Assembly (NCBI GenBank): GCA_017304275.1
Contig: JAFKKW010000208.1
Coordinates: 1-19,859, forward strand
Length of the DNA: 19,859 bases
Direction: 5' to 3'
Origin: Hyphomicrobiales bacterium
GTDB taxonomy: Bacteria > Pseudomonadota > Alphaproteobacteria > Rhizobiales > Hyphomicrobiaceae
In this document: positions 7,340 to 14,566 of the stretch, in pieces
Numbering within the stretch: position 1 is the stretch's first letter
How the letters are laid out: every line of letters begins with the position of its first letter
Made by a program: the position numbers and the translations under genes
Notes under the pieces: generated by a model
Databases searched by the model: none
Told to the model about the DNA's origin: nothing
The model's input: only the letters and a program-made list of their open reading frames with translations

Positions 7340-7711
7340 CGGGCCGACTGCTTCGCGGCGCTTGTCGAGTGCACCGCTGCCGTTTCCACATCTCCGATAG
7401 CTTTTTCGCGCTTTTGCTCAGGGTGAGAGGCAGAAATGCTGCGTTGACGCAGCATCGAAGGCCGGCGCGAAAGCATTGCTCGTGGACAAAGATGCCCTCG
7501 CCTTGCGACTCGCGGGTGCCTCTGTTTTCGTCGCGCGGCTGAGTGCTTCCCGATCCTGTGAGCAATCTGCCGAAGGAAGCGCGCGGCGAAGAAAACCCCT
7601 GGGACAAGTCGCGTTTCGCCCCATTCCCGTCATGGACCGATCGTGCAGTCGACGGCTATGTAACGAGTGCCGGCGCACGACGAAGAGGTCGCCGGGTTTC
7701 AAGGAGCCAGA
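7340..7711 (+). other. Gap with a perfect hairpin and no credible gene
   Basis: About 370 bp separate ubiK from the YbjN gene. The only clear structure is the palindrome at 7436-7455. Open frames here (for example 7476-7775 +, 7418-7750 -) are Arg/Ser-rich, overlap the YbjN gene, and look non-coding. The promoter of the YbjN-proC pair should lie in this stretch, but I could not fix it by consensus. Confidence 0.5.
7436..7455. promoter_or_regulatory. Perfect palindrome / hairpin in the ubiK-ybjN gap
   Basis: ATGCTGCGT (7436-7444) and ACGCAGCAT (7447-7455) form perfect 9-bp arms. As RNA this is an 8-bp stem with a UUGA tetraloop. No U-run follows, so an intrinsic terminator for ubiK is doubtful. 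The CTGC...GCAG content is reminiscent of PhaR-type sites, but the spacing differs, so the binding protein is unknown. Confidence 0.4.
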
Positions 7712-8209
7712 ATGGCATCGTCCGAAAAGGGCCACGAGCGCATCATCCACCCGATCGATCTCGTGGAGCAGCTAGCCGCGACGTACGATTGGGCTACCGA
7801 CCGCATGGGCGACGACGAGCTCACGCTGGTCGTCGGCGGCAACTGGACCGACTATCATGTCTCGCTCAACTGGCGCGACGACCTCGAGGCGCTGCATCTG
7901 GCCTGCGCCTTCGATTTCCGCGTGCCGGAGACGCGCCTCAACGAGATGTACCGCCTGATTTCCCAGATCAACGAGCAGCTCTGGCTTGGCCATTTCGACC
8001 TCTGGACGCAGGAGGGGCTGGTCATGTTCCGCCACGCGCTCCTGCTCAACGGTGCCGTTGTGACGCCGGGCCAGTGCGAGGCCATCCTCAAGGCCGCGCT
8101 GGAAGCGTGCGAACGCTACTATCAGGCCTTCCAGTTCGTTGTCTGGGCAGGTAAGGAGAGCCGGGAAGCTCTCGTCTCGACCATGTTCCAGACCGAGGGC
8201 CAAGCCTGA
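7712..8209 (+). CDS. YbjN domain-containing protein
   Basis: The 165-residue soluble protein matches the YbjN family (bacterial sensory-transduction-regulator fold): an N-terminal IDLVEQLAATYDW helix, then DELTLVVGGNWTDYHVSLNW and LHLACAFDFRVPE, followed by the helical NEMYRLISQINEQLWLGHF and a late ALEACERYYQAFQFVVW segment. The precise function in alphaproteobacteria is not established. E. coli YbjN influences motility and stress tolerance. The start at 7712 is set by a strong AAGGAG at 7701-7706 five bases upstream; a longer frame from 7667 lacks such a site. It ends about 75 bp before proC on the same strand. The ybjN-proC pairing suggests co-transcription. Confidence 0.88.
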   Translation: MASSEKGHERIIHPIDLVEQLAATYDWATDRMGDDELTLVVGGNWTDYHVSLNWRDDLEALHLACAFDFRVPETRLNEMYRLISQINEQLWLGHFDLWTQEGLVMFRHALLLNGAVVTPGQCEAILKAALEACERYYQAFQFVVWAGKESREALVSTMFQTEGQA

Positions 8210-8283
8210 GCCCTCGCCTCGATCGTCTCAGATTGAAAATCTGACGTCTGCCGCGGCGGGCCTTCAACCGGTCGGGTATCGCG

Positions 8284-9108
8284 ATGGCATTCACATTCGA
8301 TGGGCCGCTCCTTCTTCTTGGAGCTGGCAAGATGGGCGGCGCCCTGCTCGAAGGACTGGTCGCGCGCGGCCTCGATCCGCGCCGCGTCCGCGTCCAGGAC
8401 CCGGGACCGCCTGCCGAAGTTGCAGCAATGCTCGCGCGTCATGGCATTGTTGCCGAGCCGGCGATCGAGCGCTTACCGGAGCCGCCGGGCGTCATCATCG
8501 TCGCCGTCAAGCCGCAGATGATGGACGCCGTCTTTCCGCATGCGGCCCGCTTGGCGGGCCCTGGTACCTTGACCGTTTCCATTGCCGCCGGACGCACGCT
8601 GAAGAGCTTCGAGACGCACCTCCCGGCGAACGCCGCGGTCGTGCGCGCCATGCCGAACACGCCGGCCGCTATCGGGCGCGGTATTACGGTTTGCGCTGCC
8701 AACGCACACGTAAATCCTGGTCAGCGTACCCTCTGTGACGCGCTGATGGCCGCCGTGGGCGAGGTCGCCTGGGTCGATCGCGAAGCGGAGATGGATGCGG
8801 TGACGGCCGTCTCCGGCTCGGGTCCCGCTTACGTCTTCCTGCTGGCCGAAGCGCTGGAGAAGGCAGCCGTCGCGGCCGGCCTCGAGCCCGCGCTTGCCAG
8901 ACGCCTTGCCCGCGCCACCGTCTCGGGCTCCGGCGAGCTGTTGGCCCAGTCCGATCTCGACGCCAGTGCCTTACGCCAGAACGTCACCTCGCCCGGTGGC
9001 ACGACCGCGGCCGCCCTCGCCGTACTGATGGCTGATGGCGGGCTCGAGGAGTTGCTGAGGAAGGCCGTTGTGGCGGGTGAGGGGCGCAGCCGCGAGCTGG
9101 CGAAATGA
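8284..9108 (+). CDS. proC: Pyrroline-5-carboxylate reductase
   Basis: This enzyme catalyses the last step of proline synthesis, the NAD(P)H-dependent reduction of 1-pyrroline-5-carboxylate, in the cytoplasm. At 274 residues it has normal length. It shows the N-terminal Rossmann motif LLGAGKMGGALLEGL (Gly 13, 15, 18), the IIVAVKPQ strand, RAMPNTPAAIGRGI, and the C-terminal dimerisation/active-site region AVSGSGPAYVF plus NVTSPGGTTAAAL, which is the ProC signature. The ATG at 8284 follows shortly after a CGGGTATCGCG context with no strong Shine-Dalgarno, consistent with coupling to the upstream YbjN gene. A 6-bp hairpin (GGCGTG/CACGCC, 9113-9132) follows the stop but has no U-tract. Confidence 0.97.
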   Translation: MAFTFDGPLLLLGAGKMGGALLEGLVARGLDPRRVRVQDPGPPAEVAAMLARHGIVAEPAIERLPEPPGVIIVAVKPQMMDAVFPHAARLAGPGTLTVSIAAGRTLKSFETHLPANAAVVRAMPNTPAAIGRGITVCAANAHVNPGQRTLCDALMAAVGEVAWVDREAEMDAVTAVSGSGPAYVFLLAEALEKAAVAAGLEPALARRLARATVSGSGELLAQSDLDASALRQNVTSPGGTTAAALAVLMADGGLEELLRKAVVAGEGRSRELAK

Positions 9109-9430
9109 TCATGGCGTGTCAGATCGCACGCCCGCGGCCACGTGACCTCATTACGAGACCCGAATGAGCCCGAAGGCTCCGGCGACCGGGTCTTCGACCT
9201 TCGGGGCGCGTTGGGGATCCGAGCAAGCAAGGAGGAAGCCCTTCGGATCACGCTGCAATCGCCCGTCGTGTCGATGCCGGGGCGAGTGGCGGCTCGCTGG
9301 TCCGGCTGTTTGGGTATCGACGCCGCCGCAAGTGCAGCATCACCCTCACGCATCAAGTTATGCTATACTGTAACAGTTGACGCAATGCGGCATTTTTCCC
9401 AGTCACGGACTTGTGTAGCGGCGTGCGTAC
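9109..9430. other. Non-coding gap with hairpins between proC and a small secreted protein gene
   Basis: About 320 bp without a credible gene. It contains the 6-bp hairpin at 9113-9132 and a longer dyad CCCGAAGG/CCTTCGGG (9169-9176 and 9198-9205) with a nested CCGG/CCGG inside. A less GC-rich patch follows near 9350-9400 with a TATACT box at 9364-9369 and ACTGT-A-ACAGT at 9367-9377. Open frames in this region (9142-9498 +) lack family features. A structured RNA or decayed gene cannot be excluded; I cannot name one. Confidence 0.4.
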
Positions 9431-9432
9431 CC

Positions 9433-9466
9433 AAAAAGAAACGGGCCAGCCGTGAGGCTAACCCGT
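9433..9466 (-). terminator. Intrinsic terminator of the small secreted protein gene
   Basis: On the minus strand an 11-bp stem (ACGGGUUAGCC / GGCUGGCCCGU, complement of 9441-9466, including two G-U pairs) with a UCAC tetraloop is followed directly by UUCUUUUU. It starts 25 bases after the gene's TGA at 9492-9494. This is the best-formed intrinsic terminator in the window. Confidence 0.85.
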
Positions 9467-9491
9467 CGCAAAAACTGAATTTATCTCGACT

Positions 9492-9776
9492 TCAGTGAGT
9501 CCCGCGCGGCGTCACGTCGCTGACCAGACCCGAAGCCGCGTCGCAGACGACGTCATAGTCGAGTCCGTTCTGGCGCAGCAGGAAGCGGTAGATCGGCCGC
9601 CCGTCAGGCGCCACGTCGGGCTTGTGGCTCATGGCGGCGCCCATGGCCCCCACGGTCTTGCTGCAGGCGTCGGCGGCCGGCGTCTCCTGCGACACGGGTT
9701 CAGCCGCCAGCGCCGGCAGGCCGAAGCCCGCCGCGACAAAGGCAAACGGCAACATCTTGATGGCACGTGCGGTCAT
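9492..9776 (-). CDS. Small secreted protein, possibly PepSY-like
   Basis: A 94-residue protein with a clear Sec signal peptide (MTARAIK, hydrophobic core LPFAFVAAGFGL, cleavage likely after ALAA at about 25), giving a mature periplasmic protein of about 69 residues. It has two cysteines (about 38 and 78) that could form a disulfide. The C-terminal segment PIYRFLLRQNGLDYDVV followed by CDAASGLVSD resembles the strand-strand-DAxTGxV pattern of PepSY domains. This similarity is weak and inferred by eye. The start at 9776 is set by AAGGAG nine bases upstream and by the signal peptide; a longer frame from 9827 would add 17 residues without a signal role. It is a single-gene unit: an intrinsic terminator follows immediately and the upstream gene lies 147 bp away. 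Confidence 0.75.
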   Translation of the reverse strand: MTARAIKMLPFAFVAAGFGLPALAAEPVSQETPAADACSKTVGAMGAAMSHKPDVAPDGRPIYRFLLRQNGLDYDVVCDAASGLVSDVTPRGTH

Positions 9777-9922
9777 GGCGGACCACTCCTTCAGAAAAAG
9801 GGGGCCTCTTTTGCGAAGAGGCGACATGAAATAACGTTACGATCTCGGGGAATGTAATGAAACTCAACATCCTGTGAGGGGGTCATCCGGTCAATTCCTG
9901 AGGCATTTCAGCGGATTGAATG

Positions 9923-11182
9923 TCAGGTTGTGACCAGCGCAACGAGGGCGATGGCCCCGATCGCCGCCGCGCTCACGCCGCCGACCAGGGCCCCCAGGGT
10001 CCGGCCGCCGACCACCGCCGCCATCGCCGCCTTTGAGACGGTATTGACGCTGGCCGCGATCAGGATGGCGACGCTGGCGTCATGAAGGCTCACCTGACCG
10101 CCGGCAAAGCGCGCCATGGAAAGGGTCAGCGCATCGACATCGGCGATTCCGGACACGGCCGCGAGCAGATAGAGACCTGCCGCATTCGCGCGATCTGCCA
10201 TGGCTTTCGCCACCAGCATGATGGCGGCGATCAGGCCGGCGAGCTTGAGGACGGTTCCAAGATCGAACGGACTGCGGATTTCGAGCAGCGACTCCTGCGC
10301 CGAACGGCTCTCTCCTTTCCAGAGCAGCACGCCGCTCCCGGCGAGTTGAACCGCGCCGGCAGCCACGGCGGGCCACAACAGCGTGCCGAGAAGATCAGGC
10401 TTGATCAACGCGGCGAGGACGAGCAGACGCGCCAGCATCGTAGCGCCCGCCAGAAAGATGCCGCCGGCGAGCAACCGCGTGCTCTCCGGGTGCTCCCGCG
10501 CGAGACGAGCGAACGAGAGCGTCACGGCGGTGGACGACGCGAGCCCGCCGGCGAGCGCCGCGGCGGCGATGCCGTTGCGGTCGCCGAAAACACGCACGGC
10601 TATGTAACCCGAGAACGAGATGGCGGCGATCAGGATCGCCAGCAGCCAGATCTCTGCCGGGTTCAGCACGTTCCAGGGATCAATCGGCCGGTTGGGGAGA
10701 ACCGGCAGCATCAGGAACGTCATCGCGAGCAGCATCAGTGCGCTGCGCAACTCCGGCCAGGTCAACGTGCGGACCCAGCGATGCAGCGGATCGCGCAGCG
10801 CGAGCAGGATGGCCATGGTGACGGCCGCTGCAACCGCGACCGTCTCGTTGCCGAGCATCGCGTAGGCGCCGAGCAGGAAGGTGAGGATACCGGCGATCAC
10901 TCCTGTGACGCTGAAGTTCTTCTCCGTCGTCGCTTCGAGGTAGCTGAAGGCGCCCATGGCGGCGGTGTGGGCGAGAAGCGCTGCGGAGAGCACGATGGGG
11001 GACGTCACGGCCGAGATCGCGGCCGCGATGCCGCCGAGCAGGCCGGTGAGCGCGAACGTCCTGAGCCCCGCTGCCCGTTGATGGTCGGGATCCTCGCGTG
11101 TTTGCCATCCGCGTTCGAGCCCGATCAGCAACCCGATGGCAAGGGCAACGGCAAGACGGCGAAAGAGCTCTTCCTGATCCAT
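9923..11182 (-). CDS. MgtC/SapB family membrane protein with DUF4010 domain
   Basis: A roughly 419-residue integral membrane protein. The N-terminal part carries the MgtC/SapB signature (FRRLAVALAIGLLIGLERGW, then GLRTFALTGLLGGIAAAI), with about four to five hydrophobic helices. The C-terminal half (LLAILIAAISFSGYIAVRVFG, AALAGGLASSTAVTLSFARL, SGIADVDALTLSMARFAGG) matches the DUF4010 region of long MgtC-type proteins. Small MgtC proteins aid survival at low magnesium by acting on F-type ATPase. The function of the long MgtC-DUF4010 type is not established, although cation-linked transport is often guessed. ATG at 11182 (MDQEELF) is preferred; 11194 adds four residues. It has its own unit: a repeat island lies upstream and a secreted protein gene follows 147 bp downstream. 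Confidence 0.9.
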   Translation of the reverse strand: MDQEELFRRLAVALAIGLLIGLERGWQTREDPDHQRAAGLRTFALTGLLGGIAAAISAVTSPIVLSAALLAHTAAMGAFSYLEATTEKNFSVTGVIAGILTFLLGAYAMLGNETVAVAAAVTMAILLALRDPLHRWVRTLTWPELRSALMLLAMTFLMLPVLPNRPIDPWNVLNPAEIWLLAILIAAISFSGYIAVRVFGDRNGIAAAALAGGLASSTAVTLSFARLAREHPESTRLLAGGIFLAGATMLARLLVLAALIKPDLLGTLLWPAVAAGAVQLAGSGVLLWKGESRSAQESLLEIRSPFDLGTVLKLAGLIAAIMLVAKAMADRANAAGLYLLAAVSGIADVDALTLSMARFAGGQVSLHDASVAILIAASVNTVSKAAMAAVVGGRTLGALVGGVSAAAIGAIALVALVTT

Positions 11183-11274
11183 GCCTTCCATCAACCTGCA
11201 GCGAATACCGATGGCATCCTTGAAGGTGTTTTGTCGTTAATCGGATCGCCCCGCCGTCACCAACATACAACCCC

Positions 11275-11436
11275 CGTCATTCCCGCCAAGCGCGGCGGTC
11301 ACGCCGGAGGCGTGCCTTCGGCACGACCCGCGCGCAGAGCGGGAATCCAGCACAAGACTCCTATCGCAATAGATCTTTGTGCCTTGGGCGGCTCTTACGC
11401 TGGGTTCCGGGTCTCGTTCGCGCTCGCGGAATGACG
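11275..11436. repeat. 162-bp palindromic repeat element ending in CGTCATTCC
   Basis: Perfect 9-bp terminal inverted repeats CGTCATTCC (11275-11283) and GGAATGACG (11428-11436) bound the element. Inside are a further dyad GGGAATCCAGC (11341-11351) against GCTGGGTTCC (11399-11408, one mismatch) and a CGTGCC-TTC-GGCACG hairpin (11311-11325). The GTCATTCC...GGAATCCAG wording is characteristic of dispersed intergenic repeats in many proteobacterial genomes. It lies between the MgtC gene and the histidine kinase gene. Confidence 0.7.
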
Positions 11437-11474
11437 CTGAGAATGGGATCGCCGCTGCCACTCCCATCAACGTC

Positions 11475-11494
11475 ACCCCGACGGAGGTCGGGGT
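11475..11494. repeat. Second short palindromic module in the repeat island
   Basis: ACCCCGAC (11475-11482) and GTCGGGGT (11487-11494) form a perfect 8-bp stem with a GGAG tetraloop, embedded in a GTCACCCCGAC...GTCGGGGTCCAG context. It is a separate module from the 162-bp element just before it. Confidence 0.6.
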
Positions 11495-11580
11495 CCAGAC
11501 AAGCTTGGAATCTGCCGCGTATCCTCGCCGGCCCACCTCCTGAGACGGAGGAGTGAAAGTGAGCACGGCACGTCTTTATC

Positions 11581-11626
11581 CCGATGGTGGGAGAGGTCGC
11601 GTAGCGAGACCTGCGCGGGTGAGGGG
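11581..11626. repeat. Third repeat module related to the element at 391-540
   Basis: On the plus strand GGTGGGAGAGGTCGCG is followed by TAGCGAGACCTGCGCGGG and then TGAGGGGT. It shares the GGGAGAGG...GGGTGAGGGG wording with the element downstream of the aldo/keto reductase gene. It begins immediately after the histidine kinase stop on the minus strand and includes a GGTCTCG/CGAGACC-like dyad. Together with the two preceding modules it fills most of the 446-bp gap 11183-11628, which holds no credible gene. Confidence 0.5.
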
Positions 11627-11628
11627 TC

Positions 11629-13068
11629 CTACAGCGGCACCGAGATAATCGCGCGCAAGCCGCCCATCGAGCTTTCGCCGAGCGTGATGTCGCCGCCGTG
11701 GCTCTTGGCGATGTCGCGCGCGATGGCGAGGCCGAGGCCGCTGTTGCCGTCATCCTGGTTGCGCGAGCGGTCGATGCGATAAAACGGCTTGAATACGTTG
11801 GCGCGCTCGGAGGCCGGGATGCCAGGTCCGTTGTCGTCGACCTCCACGCGCAGCCACGCGCCTTCCGTCGCGGCGCGGATCACGATCTGATCGCCATAGC
11901 GCACTGCGTTCGAGACCAGGTTGGTGATCGCCCGCTTGAACGCCTGCCGCTTGAGCGGCAGCACGATGTCGCCCCGCCGCCGCCTGAGCTTGAGCTCGAT
12001 CGACGTGCCATAGACCTGGCTCTCCTCGTGCACCTCCTCCAGCAGCTCGGTGAGGTTGGTCATCTTCGCCTCCTCGCCGCCGTCGCCGCGCGCGAACGCG
12101 AGATAGTCCTCCAGCATGTGCTGCATCTCGTCGACGTCGGACTTGAGCGATTGCACGTCCGGCCCCTCGCCCATGAACGCCAGCTCGAGCTTGAAGCGCG
12201 TCAGCACCGTGCGCAGGTCGTGGCTGACGCCGGCCAGCATGGTGGTGCGCTGCTCGACGTGCTGGCGGATGCGGTTGCGCATCTCGAGGAACGCCGCCGC
12301 CGCCTGGCGCACCTCACGCGCGCCGCGCACTTGGAAATCGTCCGGCACCGGCCGGCCCTTGCCGAAAGCGTCCACCGCATCGGCGAGCCGCAGGATCGGG
12401 CGGATCTGGTTGCGCAGGAACATGATGGCGACCGTCAGCAGGATGACGCTCGATCCCACCATCCAGAGCAGGAAGATATGCGAGTTCGAGGCATAGGTCT
12501 GCGTGCGCACGGCGAGAAAGCGCAGGATCGAATCCGCGTGCTGCACGCGGATCTCCACGTGGCGCGACTGGCCGACGGTGTCGATCCAGAACGGCCGCTT
12601 CACCTGCCGCGAGATCTCGCGCGAGAGCGCCCGGTCGAGAAGGTCGAAGAACGGTTTCTGGCGCGCCTCGGGCAGATCGCCCGGCGGCAGGATCTGCATC
12701 GAAAGGCTGAGCCGGTCGCGCGCGATCCGGATGATCTCGTCGTATTCGCCGGGCTTCGCCTTGTCGTAGAAGTCGATCAGCGCCGCGACGTCGCGCGCCG
12801 TCGTTTCGGAAAGGCGTCGCGTCACGTTCTGCCAATGACGCTCCATGAATACGAAGGCGATCGCGCCTTCGAGCACCCCGATCGGTGCGATGATGATGAT
12901 GAGCGCGCGGGCGTAAAGGCCCTTCGGCATTGAATCGGACAATAAGCCGACGAAGCTCTTGTGCCAGGCGCGAAGCTGCGCGGCGACCGGCGTCGCCATG
13001 TCCATGAGCGCGCGGAAGGCGCGTCCGGCGCGGCCCGATGCATTCGTGAAGGGGCCAAGAAGGTCCAC
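11629..13068 (-). CDS. EnvZ-like sensor histidine kinase
   Basis: The 479-residue inner-membrane sensor kinase has transmembrane helices at about 55-75 and 198-219 enclosing a periplasmic sensor region of about 120 residues. A HAMP linker follows (about 220-272), then the HisKA H-box GVSHDLRTVLTRFKLEL with phospho-acceptor His 283, and the HATPase boxes: N (NLVSNAVRYGD, about 383-393), G1 (DDNGPGIP, 411-418), F (FKPFYR, 426-431) and G2 (NSGLGLAIA, 442-450). In E. coli EnvZ the H-box continues LRTPLTR; here Val replaces Pro. The start is GTG at 13068, 3 bp after the response regulator stop; an ATG at 13005 is a shorter alternative. It is the third gene of the MarR / response regulator / kinase operon and should phosphorylate that regulator. 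The signal is unknown. Confidence 0.93.
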   Translation of the reverse strand: MDLLGPFTNASGRAGRAFRALMDMATPVAAQLRAWHKSFVGLLSDSMPKGLYARALIIIIAPIGVLEGAIAFVFMERHWQNVTRRLSETTARDVAALIDFYDKAKPGEYDEIIRIARDRLSLSMQILPPGDLPEARQKPFFDLLDRALSREISRQVKRPFWIDTVGQSRHVEIRVQHADSILRFLAVRTQTYASNSHIFLLWMVGSSVILLTVAIMFLRNQIRPILRLADAVDAFGKGRPVPDDFQVRGAREVRQAAAAFLEMRNRIRQHVEQRTTMLAGVSHDLRTVLTRFKLELAFMGEGPDVQSLKSDVDEMQHMLEDYLAFARGDGGEEAKMTNLTELLEEVHEESQVYGTSIELKLRRRRGDIVLPLKRQAFKRAITNLVSNAVRYGDQIVIRAATEGAWLRVEVDDNGPGIPASERANVFKPFYRIDRSRNQDDGNSGLGLAIARDIAKSHGGDITLGESSMGGLRAIISVPL

Positions 13069-13071
13069 GCG

Positions 13072-13800
13072 TTAATCTGTATAGAGGATATACCCCTTGC
13101 CGCGCACGGTCTGCAGATAGACCGGGTTCGAGGGGTCGGTTTCTATTTTGCGCCTGAGGCGATTGATCTGTACGTCGATCGCCCGGTCGTTGCCGGTGGT
13201 ATCCTCCGTGGCAAGGTCGTGCCGCTGGATCGGCACGCCGGGCTTCTGCGCGAACTGGCGCAGCAGGTCGCGCTCCCGCTCCGTGAGCTTGATGGTCTCG
13301 TTGTTGCGGCGAAGCTCCCCGCGCGCAATGTGGAACACGAGCGTCCCCATGCGCACTTCGTCGGCTTGCGCCGGGGCGGAGCCGTTCTGGACCGTCTGCC
13401 CGCGCCTGAGGATGTTGCGCAGCCTGAGCAGCAATTCGCGCGGCTCGAACGGCTTCGGCACGTAGTCGTCGACGCCGGCTTCGAGGCCCTCGATGCGCTG
13501 CTCGGGCTCCGCCCGTGCCGTCAGCATGCAGATCGGGATGTCGCGATGGCGCTTGATCTCGCGCGCCAGCTCCAGCCCGCTGATGCCGGGCATCATGACG
13601 TCGAGCAGCACGATGTCGAAATCCAGTCCGCGCAACGACGCCTGCGCCATCTCGGCATCACCCGCCGTCGTCACCCGGAACCCCTGCGAATAGAGGTAGC
13701 GCGCGAGAAGATCGCGGATCTTGAGGTCGTCGTCGACAATCAGCACGTGTGGAGCATCGTCCGGCAGCGGCTCTGCACGTTGGCCGGCTAAGGAGGTCAT
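13072..13800 (-). CDS. petR: OmpR-family response regulator (PetR-like)
   Basis: A 242-residue DNA-binding response regulator. The receiver domain (about 17-135) has the acidic pocket VDDD at 22-25, phospho-acceptor Asp 67 in VLLDVMMPG, Thr 94 and Lys 116 in VPKPFEP, all intact. The C-terminal winged-helix domain shows LTERERDLLRQFA, NDRAIDVQINRLRRKIE and VRGKGYIL, typical of OmpR/PhoB regulators. The DAPHVLIVDDDLKIRDLL start and the adjacent MarR-type gene recall Rhodobacter capsulatus PetP/PetR, regulators found beside the cytochrome bc1 operon. The gene name is therefore a reasoned guess. Its ATG overlaps the stop of the MarR gene (ATGA, 13797-13800) with GGAG 8 bases upstream, showing translational coupling. 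The cognate kinase follows 3 bp later. Confidence 0.9.
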   Translation of the reverse strand: MTSLAGQRAEPLPDDAPHVLIVDDDLKIRDLLARYLYSQGFRVTTAGDAEMAQASLRGLDFDIVLLDVMMPGISGLELAREIKRHRDIPICMLTARAEPEQRIEGLEAGVDDYVPKPFEPRELLLRLRNILRRGQTVQNGSAPAQADEVRMGTLVFHIARGELRRNNETIKLTERERDLLRQFAQKPGVPIQRHDLATEDTTGNDRAIDVQINRLRRKIETDPSNPVYLQTVRGKGYILYTD

Positions 13801-14396
13801 GGGTGTTTCTCCTCGCTGATCGTGTTGTCCGGTTGCAGGGCGCGAACCAACGCCTCGACCTGCGCACGATCCTCCTCGGAGATCATGGCAAGCAGGAATC
13901 GCTTTGTCGCCGCCTCCGCGTCGGGCCCCGCGGCTTGCAGGGCGGCCTCGATGCGCTTCACCTGCAGGGTCGTGAGCCGCTCGGCGAGTCGCGCGCCCTT
14001 GAGTGTAGCGTAGAGCAGCCGCTCGCGGCGATCCTCCGCGCCGGCCTTTTGCGTGATGAAGCCTTCTCCGACGAGCTGCTTCAGCACGCGGGCAAGCGAC
14101 TGCTTCGTGATCTTCAGGATCTCGAGAAGGTTGGCAACTCTGAGGCCGGGGTTGCGGTGCACGAAATGCAGCACGCGATGATGGGCCCGGCCGAAGCCGT
14201 ATTGGGCGAGAACCGCATCCGGATCGCCCGTGAAATCGCGATACGCGAAGAACAAAAGCTCGACATGCGCAATGAGATCGGGTGGTCCTGCGCTCTTGTC
14301 GGGCCCGTCCTCGGCGCCATCGTGCTGAGGGCCGTTGCGCCGGGCTGCGGAGGAGTATCGAGTTATGTCAGCCATGTTGACATATTTGAAGGCCAT
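13797..14396 (-). CDS. petP: MarR-family transcriptional regulator (PetP-like)
   Basis: A roughly 199-residue winged-helix regulator. The core shows VLHFVHRNPGLRVANLLEILKITKQSLARVLKQLVGEGFITQK (helix-turn-helix) and the wing AGAEDRRERLLYATLKGARLAERL with the DxR motif, diagnostic of MarR proteins. It is followed by a C-terminal dimerisation helix. It is first in an operon with an OmpR-type regulator and kinase, the petP/petR order known from Rhodobacter; the name is inferred from that context. The start is uncertain: 14447 (long), 14396 (MAFKYVN) or 14375 (MADITRYS). A perfect dyad at 14364-14384 is centred on the 14375 ATG, which could mean autoregulation or favour a different start. It diverges from ilvE. 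Confidence 0.85.
   Translation of the reverse strand: MAFKYVNMADITRYSSAARRNGPQHDGAEDGPDKSAGPPDLIAHVELLFFAYRDFTGDPDAVLAQYGFGRAHHRVLHFVHRNPGLRVANLLEILKITKQSLARVLKQLVGEGFITQKAGAEDRRERLLYATLKGARLAERLTTLQVKRIEAALQAAGPDAEAATKRFLLAMISEEDRAQVEALVRALQPDNTISEEKHP
14364..14384. promoter_or_regulatory. Dyad operator overlapping a -35-like box between petP and ilvE
   Basis: TATGTCA (14364-14370) and TGACATA (14378-14384) are perfect 7-bp inverted arms around a 7-bp spacer. The right arm overlaps TTGACA (14377-14382), a perfect -35 hexamer on the plus strand, facing ilvE. The best -10 match downstream (GATACT, 14398-14403) has a short 15-bp spacer, so the promoter part is uncertain. The dyad sits on candidate start codons of the MarR gene. 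The MarR or PetR product is the natural candidate binder; this is inference. Confidence 0.45.
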
Positions 14397-14566
14397 TGAT
14401 ACTTCTGGCAAGTCATTTTCAGGGCCGCTGGGACCCCGACCGGTCATATCTGACGGGGGCCGCGCTCCGTGGTCCGCCCGCGGATTGTACGGTCGCGGCC
14501 AAGAATGTGCGGCGGGGCCGCTTGGCCTCTCGCGAGCCGAACTACGGAGCCGAATAGGACGTCATC

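Noticed and set aside
7476..7775. 99-codon plus-strand frame before and into the YbjN gene
   Set aside because: Arg/Ser-rich out-of-frame reading that overlaps the well supported YbjN start; typical of GC-rich shadow frames.
9142..9498. 118-codon plus-strand frame between proC and the secreted protein gene
   Set aside because: It overlaps the intrinsic terminator of the opposite gene, has no ribosome binding site or domain, and its composition is not typical of the neighbouring genes.
10082..11434. 450-codon plus-strand frame opposite the MgtC-type gene
   Set aside because: Antisense shadow rich in Gly, Glu, Arg, His and Gln with no domain; runs into the repeat island.
11237..11566. 109-codon open frame on the minus strand in the repeat island
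   Set aside because: It runs straight through the palindromic repeat modules, and its composition (WTPTSVGVT, DSRSARGS) is what these repeats give when translated. No family features.
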